Shown piece after piece: positions 6,809 through 11,885 of a stretch of 11,885 bases of DNA. Both the position numbers and the translations under genes were made by a program. The stretch is from NCBI GenBank assembly GCA_016931365.1, contig JAFGEY010000221.1, positions 1 to 11,885 on the forward strand, given 5' to 3'. Source of the stretch: Anaerolineae bacterium (lineage in GTDB: Bacteria > Chloroflexota > Anaerolineae > JAFGEY01). Under the pieces are notes generated by a model. That model did not search any database and had not been told where the DNA came from. It was given only the letters and a program-made list of their open reading frames with translations. Position 1 is the first letter of the stretch. Each line of letters begins with the position of its first letter.

Positions 6809-6832
6809 GCGCGCTATGGAAAGCGCGCCTAC
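6809..6832 (-). repeat. Small palindromic element, copy 2 (inverted)
   Basis: The hairpin GCGCGCT-ATGGAA-AGCGCGC (stem 6809-6815 with 6822-6828) is followed by CTAC. Read on the minus strand it is GTAG, the GC stem and the TTCCAT loop, so it is an opposed copy of the element at 6757-6780 with 22 of 24 bases matching. The two differences fall at paired stem positions and keep the pairing. The two copies are separated by 28 bases and can also pair with each other to form a long cruciform. Confidence 0.85.
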
Positions 6833-6865
6833 ACCCGCTGGCCCTATTTGTCCAAGGTCCAAAAG

Positions 6866-8233
6866 TTAGTTGCCCAACAAATACTCAACCGCCCGCTCGA
6901 GCTGCGGATCGCGCTCGGCTTGCAGGTCTTCTTCGCTGATCTTGACCTCGATGTCGGGCTGCAAGCCCTCACCGTGGATGGCGCGGCCGTTGGGGGTGAA
7001 CCAGCGGGCGATGGTCACGCGCAATTGCGAGCCGTCCGAGAGGGTGTGCACGGCCTGCACCGAGCCTTTGCCCAGCGTCGTGGTGCCGATCAGAACGCCG
7101 CGCTCGGTGTCCTGGATCGCCCCGGCGACGATCTCGGAGGCGCTGGCCGAGCCGCCGTTGACCAGGACGACCAGCGGCACGTCGAGGGCCAAGCCGCCGC
7201 GTAGGGCGCTATAGGGACGTTCATCCCCGTCTTTGAAACGCTCGATCAGGATCGGCCCGTCGCCGACGAACTGGCTGGCCACCTCGACGGCGACGCTCAA
7301 ATAGCCGCCGGGGTTGCCGCGCAGGTCCAAGATCAGTCCGGCGGGGTCGTCGGCGAGCACGGCCTTGAGTGCTTCTTCGAGCTTGGCCGTCGCCGTCTCG
7401 CCAAACTCGGTCAGGCGGATGTAGGCGATGTTGCCATCCAGAATCTCATATTCGACCACGGCCATTTCGATGCGCGCGCGCTCGATCTCAATGATAAACG
7501 GCTCGTCGATGCCTTCGCGTTGGAGCCGCAGGTTGACCGTGGTGCCCGCCGGGCCGCGAATCAGCGCGATGGCCTCGTAAATGTTCATCCCGGCCAGGTC
7601 GATTCCGTTGACCTCGAGGATGATGTCGCCGGCGCGCACGCCGGCCGTGATCGCCGGGTAGCCGGCCAGCGGTTCGACGATCTCAAACTGGCCGTCGGGA
7701 CGCAGGCGCACGGTCGCGCCGATGCCTTCAAAGCTGCCGCTCATATCGGTGCGGGTAATGTCGGCCTGCATGGGGTCGAGGAAGGCGGTGTAGGGATCGC
7801 CGGTGCTGGAGAGCACGCCGCGAATCGCCGCGTAGGGCAGCTCGGACTCGGCGGGCAGGTCGCCGTAAAAATCGCCTTGAAGCAGGCCCCAGGCTTCCCA
7901 GAAAATGTCAAAATTGACCCGTTCGGTCTCATTGCCGTCAGTCGCCGGGGTGGGCAACTGCGTGGCGGTTGTTTCTGGTAGCGGGATCGGCGTCTGGGTC
8001 GCGGCCGGCGTCCCAGCCGACGTCCCGACCGGCGTGGGCGGTGGCGGCAGCGGCGTCGCGGTTGGCGCAAGGTCCAGCGTGGAGGCCGTCGCAGTGATCT
8101 GCACGACGACAATCTGCGACGCACGCGCCACGTACAGCCCGGTGCCCAGCCCGGCGGCGTAGAAAAAGACCGCCCCGGCCATCAAGGCCAGGATGATCGC
8201 CAGATATTTGATCGTTTTCGAAATGTCGTTCAT
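6866..8233 (-). CDS. S41-family tail-specific (CtpA-type) protease with Thr/Pro stalk
   Basis: This 455-residue serine protease acts outside the cytoplasm and cleaves proteins from their C-termini. A single hydrophobic anchor (about 9-36) is followed by a Thr/Pro/Ala-rich, low-complexity stalk (about 46-101). A PDZ domain (about 165-250, with ITAGVRAGDIILEVNGIDL) and the peptidase core come next. The Ser-Lys dyad is intact: NGGSASASEI carries S364, and TTLGKGSVQ carries K389 (spacing 25, as in the family) with Q393. LILDLRGNPGGYL (300-312) is the conserved strand-loop. ATG 8233 is used; a TTG at 8239 has a better-spaced AAGGA (five bases, against eleven for the ATG) and would add two residues. 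The gene begins two bases after the stop of its paralogue and is probably coupled to it. Its stop is followed by the palindrome pair. Confidence 0.93.
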   Translation of the reverse strand: MNDISKTIKYLAIILALMAGAVFFYAAGLGTGLYVARASQIVVVQITATASTLDLAPTATPLPPPPTPVGTSAGTPAATQTPIPLPETTATQLPTPATDGNETERVNFDIFWEAWGLLQGDFYGDLPAESELPYAAIRGVLSSTGDPYTAFLDPMQADITRTDMSGSFEGIGATVRLRPDGQFEIVEPLAGYPAITAGVRAGDIILEVNGIDLAGMNIYEAIALIRGPAGTTVNLRLQREGIDEPFIIEIERARIEMAVVEYEILDGNIAYIRLTEFGETATAKLEEALKAVLADDPAGLILDLRGNPGGYLSVAVEVASQFVGDGPILIERFKDGDERPYSALRGGLALDVPLVVLVNGGSASASEIVAGAIQDTERGVLIGTTTLGKGSVQAVHTLSDGSQLRVTIARWFTPNGRAIHGEGLQPDIEVKISEEDLQAERDPQLERAVEYLLGN

Positions 8234-8235
8234 GC

Positions 8236-9426
8236 TCAATCGTTTCCTTGTAATTCGGCGATTGCCGCCTGGAGTTGCGGATCGCGCCGGTTGTCTGCGT
8301 CTTCCTGGGTGAATTCAACCACCAGATCGGGCGTCAGGCCGACGCCGTTGATGTCGCGACGGTTAGGCGTCAGCCAGTGCGCGTTGGTGACGTGCAGCGA
8401 TGAGCCGTCGCTCAGGTCAAAGAGCAGTTGCACCGAGGCTTTGCCGTAGGTCTGTGCGCCGATCAGCTTGCCGCGTTCGGTATCCTGGATCGCGCCGGCG
8501 ACGATCTCGGAGGCGCTGGCCGTGTTGCCGTTGATCAGGATGGCCAAAGGCGCATCCAGAGCTACGCCGCGGCCGCGCACTGGATAGGAGGTTTCCTCGC
8601 CCGTGTTTTTGCTGTCGTACAGCACAACGCCGCCGTCGAGGAACTGGCTGGTCACATCAATGGCCGAACTGAGCAGCCCACCGCCGTTGTTGCGCAGGTC
8701 GATGATCAATTTGCTGGCCTCCAGGTCGCGCAGTTTCTGGATCGCCTCTTTGAGTTCGTCGACGGTGCGCTCGTTAAAAATGCGTATTTGAATGTAACCG
8801 ATGTCGGGCGCTTCTTCGATCACATTCCAACTGATCGAAGGCGTGACGATCTCTTGCCGCTCGATCTCAATGTCGAATGGCGCGTCGACGCCTTCGCGGC
8901 GCAGGGTCAGGATAACTCGCTCGCCGATTTCACCCTTGACCATATCCACCACATCTTCGAGGGTCATCTCGGGCGTGATCGACGTGCCGTTGACGGCGAC
9001 CAACTCGTCGCCGGCGAGCACACCGGCCTGCTCGGCTGGCTGGTTCTCCATGGGCGTGAGCAAGGTGCGGCCATCCGGTCTGCGCTCGATCCACGCCCCG
9101 ATGCCGCCAAAGCTGCCGCGCAGTTCTTCCTGCTCGCGCTCGTGCGCTTTTGGCTCGACAAAGAGCGTATAGCGGTCTCCCAGCCTGGACAGGCTGCCCT
9201 CGATGGCCCCGTAGGTGCGCTGTACCTCATCGACCTGATCGCCGAAAAAGTGCTGATCGATCAGGCTCCACGTTTCCCAAAAGAGCGACATGGATGCATC
9301 GTTGCCAGTGACGGGTGCGTGGATGGCATGGGTGACGTAGCCCATGCCAAAGGCAACGACGACGGTGAACGCGCAGATCAGCGTATAAATGATGATGTGA
9401 CGGGCGATTTTGACGCCTGGTTTCAC
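8236..9426 (-). CDS. S41-family tail-specific (CtpA-type) protease
   Basis: This 396-residue paralogue of the next gene has an N-terminal membrane anchor (about 9-33) but no Thr/Pro stalk. The order is anchor, helical N-domain (45-100), PDZ (about 104-190, with AEQAGVLAGDELVAVNGTSI) and S41 core. Catalytic residues are S304 in NTASASEIVAGA, K329 in TYGKASVQ and Q333; LIIDLRNNGGGLL (240-252) is the family strand-loop. It starts at GTG 9426 with AGGAG five bases upstream, the only well-placed ribosome site. The two proteases share a near-identical DNA block around the catalytic serine. Family members process or degrade proteins by C-terminal recognition in the periplasm or cell envelope. In this operon-like run they precede smpB, whose partner tmRNA adds a C-terminal degradation tag. 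Confidence 0.94.
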   Translation of the reverse strand: MKPGVKIARHIIIYTLICAFTVVVAFGMGYVTHAIHAPVTGNDASMSLFWETWSLIDQHFFGDQVDEVQRTYGAIEGSLSRLGDRYTLFVEPKAHEREQEELRGSFGGIGAWIERRPDGRTLLTPMENQPAEQAGVLAGDELVAVNGTSITPEMTLEDVVDMVKGEIGERVILTLRREGVDAPFDIEIERQEIVTPSISWNVIEEAPDIGYIQIRIFNERTVDELKEAIQKLRDLEASKLIIDLRNNGGGLLSSAIDVTSQFLDGGVVLYDSKNTGEETSYPVRGRGVALDAPLAILINGNTASASEIVAGAIQDTERGKLIGAQTYGKASVQLLFDLSDGSSLHVTNAHWLTPNRRDINGVGLTPDLVVEFTQEDADNRRDPQLQAAIAELQGND

Positions 9427-9448
9427 GAGGACTCCTGTTTGTCAAGTC

Positions 9449-9497
9449 GCCCCCACCCCGCCCTCCCTCGTTTCACGGGGGAAGGCGGGGTGGGGGC
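9449..9497. repeat. Strong GC-rich palindrome after the radical SAM gene
   Basis: A perfect 14-bp stem (GCCCCCACCCCGCC at 9449-9462 with 9484-9497) continues, after one mismatch, into seven or eight more pairs around 9464-9482, including one G-T. It starts seven bases beyond the radical SAM stop and ends 18 bases or so before the ctp ribosome site. There is no T tract on the minus strand, so it is not a textbook intrinsic terminator. It may reduce read-through, protect the upstream mRNA 3' end, or be a dispersed repeat. Confidence 0.8.
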
Positions 9498-9503
9498 CGC
9501 TAA

Positions 9504-10895
9504 TCAGTTGCCTGCGAGCAATGCCTTCAATTTGCGCGCGATTTTACGCGGTTGTGCGTAGCGCTTACAAAATCGGCGAAAATTTCGTTTGAATCGATTC
9601 ATTGTTGTGCGGCGCTGCGACTCTTCCAGCGCCCATTTCAAGAACTCGTAATCCTGGCCTTTGATCTTGACCTCGGTCGGGTTGCGGCGATACTGGTCGT
9701 GGCTGGTGATCAGGCTCAAGTCGTTTTCCACGCAATAATCGTACAGATCGCTCCCCGGATGGGGGGTATAAAAGGCCGGGCTGTAATAGTCGGGGTCGAT
9801 CTTTTTCAGCATCGCGATCGTCTCCCTCACCTCGTCTTGAGTTTCGGTGGGCAGGCCCAGCATGTAATTGGCCCAGATGCTGATCCCATACCGGCGGCAG
9901 ACTTGAGCTGCCTGGAGGTTGACCTCGCGCGTGGTGCCCTTGCGGATGAACTTGAGCACGCGGTCGCTGCCGCTTTCAAAGCCGATGAAAAAGCCTTTGC
10001 AGCCAGCCTGGGCCATCTGGGCGATCAAGGGTTCGTGCTTGACGATGATATCGGCGCGGTTCTGGCAGAAGAAAGGCTGGGTAAAGCCGCGCTCTATGTA
10101 CAGCCGGCAAAATTCGACCACCCAATCGCGGTCACCGGTGAGCGTGTCGTCGTGAAACATCAGGCTGGCAAAGCTGTACTTGTCGCGCAAGATTTCCAGT
10201 TCGGCGATGATGTTGGCTGGCGAGCGCCGGCGCACGGCGCGGCCAAAAATCTGCCGCTCGGCGGGTTGGCAGAACGAGCAGTTGTAGCGGCAGCCGCGCC
10301 CGGCAATGATCGTCACAAAGGGCGGTGGCAGTTCGGCCACAAAGGGGTCTTCGGGTGAATTGCTGGCGTAGCCGAATCGACGCCATTCGCTCAAGAACAG
10401 ATCGCGGTCAGGAAAAGGCAGCGCGTCGAGGTCGGGCTGTTCGCCGATCAGCACTCGCTTGGACGGTGGCGTGCCATTGGCAATGGCCTGCAATACCTGC
10501 GGAAAGGTGATCTCGCCCTCGTGGGTGATCACGTAATCGACGTTGGGATTCTTGAGCACCTCGTCGAGGGCCAGGGTGGGGTGCGGCCCGCCGAGGATGG
10601 TGACGGTGCGCGGGTTGATCTCTTTGGCGATGTCGATGCACTGCATGCCGGGGTTGAAATCGACGCTCATCATCGTCACGCCGATCACGTCCGGTTTGCG
10701 CGCCTGCAACTCTGTGCGATAGTGCTCCCACCCGTCGAGCGTGCGCAGGTCGATCAGGTCGACCTCAAAGCCCTGGGCTTTGGCCGCCGAGCTGAGATGG
10801 GCCAGGCCGTGGCTGATCCAGCCGGCTTCCATCCCTTTGCCCACGCTTTTGAATCCATAGCCGGCGATGCCGGGATAAACCAGTGTCGTCTTCAT
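9504..10895 (-). CDS. B12-binding-domain radical SAM protein
   Basis: This 463-residue protein has an N-terminal Rossmann-type B12-binding domain (about 1-145, with V-I-G-V-T-M-M-S and TILGGPHPTL at 99-108). A radical SAM domain (about 190-400) follows. The 4Fe-4S ligands are C202, C206 and C209 in GRGCRYNCSFC. Other radical SAM landmarks are LMFHDDTL (245-252) and GFFIGFESGSD (301-311). The DxHxxG base-off cobalamin motif is not seen, as in many BchE-like relatives, so cobalamin use is not assured. The C-terminal 33 residues are very basic (M-N-R-F-K-R-N-F-R-R onward) and may contact membrane or nucleic acid. The start is ATG 10895 with only GAG as a weak ribosome site. Relatives methylate or rearrange diverse metabolites; the substrate cannot be inferred here. 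A GC-rich palindrome follows the stop. Confidence 0.92.
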   Translation of the reverse strand: MKTTLVYPGIAGYGFKSVGKGMEAGWISHGLAHLSSAAKAQGFEVDLIDLRTLDGWEHYRTELQARKPDVIGVTMMSVDFNPGMQCIDIAKEINPRTVTILGGPHPTLALDEVLKNPNVDYVITHEGEITFPQVLQAIANGTPPSKRVLIGEQPDLDALPFPDRDLFLSEWRRFGYASNSPEDPFVAELPPPFVTIIAGRGCRYNCSFCQPAERQIFGRAVRRRSPANIIAELEILRDKYSFASLMFHDDTLTGDRDWVVEFCRLYIERGFTQPFFCQNRADIIVKHEPLIAQMAQAGCKGFFIGFESGSDRVLKFIRKGTTREVNLQAAQVCRRYGISIWANYMLGLPTETQDEVRETIAMLKKIDPDYYSPAFYTPHPGSDLYDYCVENDLSLITSHDQYRRNPTEVKIKGQDYEFLKWALEESQRRTTMNRFKRNFRRFCKRYAQPRKIARKLKALLAGN

Positions 10896-10912
10896 AGCGT
10901 CATCTCGGATTG

Positions 10913-10939
10913 AAAAAAGTAGAGCGGCACAATTGCCGC
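10913..10939 (-). terminator. Possible intrinsic terminator upstream of the radical SAM gene
   Basis: On the minus strand GCGGCA, an ATTG loop and TGCCGC form a six-bp hairpin, followed by TCTAC and a run of six T. The five-base gap before the T run weakens the case. If real, it would separate the rmlA and ribosomal-peptide transcript from the radical SAM gene. Confidence 0.35.
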
Positions 10940-10993
10940 CAGTGTCGGGATGGCGCAGTCAGCCATCCAGAAATCTGCATCTGTTTGTCCGCT

Positions 10994-11031
10994 GAGACCC
11001 TAAAGGTTTGCTGTAAAACCTTTAGGGTCTC
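10994..11031. repeat. Perfect 16-bp palindrome with six-base loop
   Basis: GAGACCCTAAAGGTTT (10994-11009) pairs perfectly with 11016-11031 around the loop GCTGTA. It lies in the 224-base gap between the ribosomal-peptide gene and the radical SAM gene. On the plus strand it is followed by only TTTC, and on the minus strand by no T run. It could be a bidirectional weak terminator, an mRNA 3'-end stabiliser or a dispersed palindromic repeat. Confidence 0.85.
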
Positions 11032-11119
11032 TTTCAATCGGGTTGGGGTCGTGCTTGCCCGTGAATACGTCCATATGAATGTTCAGGTCAGGCACTGCAC
11101 CACAAAAACAAAGGAGCGA

Positions 11120-11218
11120 CTACTTTTGTTGACGTCGCTGCCAACGGGTGGCCTTGAGACGCTTGCGATGCTTGTGCTTGGCCATTTTTTTCTGGCGCCA
11201 CTTTTTCGAGTTTGGCAT
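11120..11218 (-). CDS. bS22/mS38-like small basic ribosomal peptide (AURKAIP1/COX24 type)
   Basis: The gene encodes 32 residues, 17 of them Lys, Arg or His and none acidic. It begins MPNSKKWRQKKMAKHKHRKR and ends with L-K-A-T-R-W-Q-R-R-Q-Q-K. The pattern K-K-x-R-x-x-K-M-x-K-x-K-H-R-K-x-L-K-x-T-R-x-Q-R-R matches the short ribosomal peptide called bS22 in mycobacteria and the AURKAIP1/COX24 (mitoribosomal mS38) C-terminal domain. In those ribosomes the peptide lies in the small subunit near the decoding side. The ATG at 11218 is preceded, with seven bases between, by the best ribosome site in the window. The gene begins 28 bases after the rmlA stop and is probably co-transcribed with it. It is too short for ordinary gene finding. 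The family match is by eye but strong. Confidence 0.85.
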   Translation of the reverse strand: MPNSKKWRQKKMAKHKHRKRLKATRWQRRQQK

Positions 11219-11222
11219 CGTG

Positions 11223-11232
11223 TCACCTCCTT
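11223..11232 (-). promoter_or_regulatory. Perfect Shine-Dalgarno of the ribosomal-peptide gene
   Basis: The minus strand reads AAGGAGGTGA, complementary over ten bases to the usual 16S rRNA 3' end, with seven bases between GGAGG and the ATG at 11218. It lies wholly in the 28-base gap after rmlA. It predicts strong, independent initiation of the short gene and fixes its start. Confidence 0.9.
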
Positions 11233-11246
11233 TCCCAAGAGATGAA

Positions 11247-11885
11247 TTATTTTCCGTTTCCAACCAGCCCGATCAGGCTGTTGTCGCCGAGGGTAAATTT
11301 GTAGGCCCTCGGTTTGAGCGGCGATCGGGCGATCTCGACATTGCGCCCGATCAGGCTGTCTTCGATCCGTTGATCGATATCGACAATCGTACAATGTTCC
11401 AGAATGATGCTGTGTTCGATTTCGGCATCTTTGATCGTGCAATGATGGTAGATGCTGGTGAACGGTCCCACGTAGGCGTTGATCAAGCGGGTTTCTTTAC
11501 CGATGATCGCCGGGCCGCGCACCACGCTGTTGATGATCTCGGCCCCTTCTTCGACCGTGACCTTGCCGTTCAGGCGCGAATCGCGGTCGACATAGCCGCT
11601 CACATACGGCTCTAGCTCGTCGAGGACGAGGCGGTTGGCTTCCAGCAGGTCTTCTTGCTTGCCGGTGTCGATCCACCAGCCTTCGTGCACGTACGGGTAC
11701 ACATCATAGCCGTTGCGCACCAGCCAGTGGATGGCGTCGGTGATTTCCAGTTCGCCGCGCCAGGAAGGGCGGATGTTGTTGATCGCTTCGAACACGGACG
11801 GGCTGAACATATAGATACCCACCAGGGCCAGATTGCTCTTGGGTTCGCGCGGTTTTTCGACCAGGTTGGCGATGCGCCCGTCGTC
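11247..11885 (-). CDS. rmlA: Glucose-1-phosphate thymidylyltransferase, long form (5' part outside window)
   Basis: The last 212 codons of a sugar-nucleotide pyrophosphorylase are present; the N-terminal nucleotide-binding part lies beyond the right edge. The frame stays open to base 11885, so a GTG at 11822 is not the true start. Visible landmarks are ANLVEKPREPKSNLALVGIY (residues 6-25 of the fragment), RPSWRGELEITDAIHWL (39-55) and GWWIDTGKQEDLLEANRLVL, typical of the RmlA-long/StrD group. After these come hexapeptide-type repeats of a left-handed beta helix (about 100-195), for example VTVEEGAEIINSVVRGPAII. The enzyme would make dTDP-glucose from dTTP and glucose-1-phosphate for cell-surface or secondary-metabolite sugars. 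Long forms with a C-terminal helix can have broader sugar or acyl/acetyl activity, so another NDP-sugar is possible. The ribosomal-peptide gene follows 28 bases after the stop. Confidence 0.88.
   Translation of the reverse strand, partial: DDGRIANLVEKPREPKSNLALVGIYMFSPSVFEAINNIRPSWRGELEITDAIHWLVRNGYDVYPYVHEGWWIDTGKQEDLLEANRLVLDELEPYVSGYVDRDSRLNGKVTVEEGAEIINSVVRGPAIIGKETRLINAYVGPFTSIYHHCTIKDAEIEHSIILEHCTIVDIDQRIEDSLIGRNVEIARSPLKPRAYKFTLGDNSLIGLVGNGK

Noticed and set aside
8428..9561. A 377-codon plus-strand frame opposite the first protease gene
   Set aside because: It is a shadow of an S41 protease with intact catalytic motifs on the minus strand, and it lacks a plausible start signal.
10972..11075. 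Short minus-strand ORFs of about 24-26 codons in the gap before the radical SAM gene
   Set aside because: They overlap the palindrome, lack ribosome sites and show no recognisable composition.
11822..11885. GTG at 11822 as the start of the nucleotidyltransferase
   Set aside because: The frame remains open to the window edge and encodes conserved family sequence upstream (I-A-N-L-V-E-K-P), so the gene is truncated by the window.

Overview
The window looks like chromosomal DNA of a G+C-rich free-living bacterium, most likely a member of Chloroflexota (Anaerolineae-like). This is an inference from style: a multi-GAF sensor protein, S41 proteases with a Thr/Pro-rich stalk, a B12-binding radical SAM protein, a long-form RmlA, and many short palindromic or tandem intergenic repeats. 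No rRNA, tRNA, CRISPR array, transposase or phage gene was found. No gene-free stretch exceeds 300 bases.

Layout. Bases 1-198 hold five copies of a 16-bp tandem repeat that run into a good sigma-70 promoter. The promoter drives two rightward genes: a triple-GAF/PAS sensor-like protein (199-2115) and a two-helix membrane protein with a C-terminal helix-hairpin-helix domain (2150-2782). The rest of the window, from 2792 to the right edge, reads leftward and meets this pair convergently with a 9-base gap. In transcription order the leftward genes are: an rmlA-type nucleotidyltransferase (cut by the window edge), a 32-residue basic mS38/bS22-like ribosomal peptide, a B12-binding radical SAM protein, two tandem S41 (tail-specific, CtpA-type) proteases, an AT-rich orphan gene, smpB, an unrecognised 278-residue protein that starts one base after the smpB stop, a GNAT acetyltransferase, and a NagA-family deacetylase.

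How the genes may work together. SmpB delivers tmRNA to stalled ribosomes, and tail-specific proteases of the CtpA/Tsp type are known to degrade ssrA-tagged proteins outside the cytoplasm. A run of two membrane-anchored Tsp-type proteases followed by smpB and a coupled unknown protein is therefore a coherent, though unproven, rescue-and-degrade neighbourhood. The AT-rich orphan gene interrupts this run and looks acquired. It is preceded by two opposed copies of a small hairpin element whose stems differ by compensatory changes. The nagA and GNAT genes are three bases apart and look translationally coupled. The most easily missed gene is the 32-codon ribosomal peptide gene at 11120-11218, which has a perfect Shine-Dalgarno sequence.

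Family assignments rest on motifs read by eye. No database search was possible.
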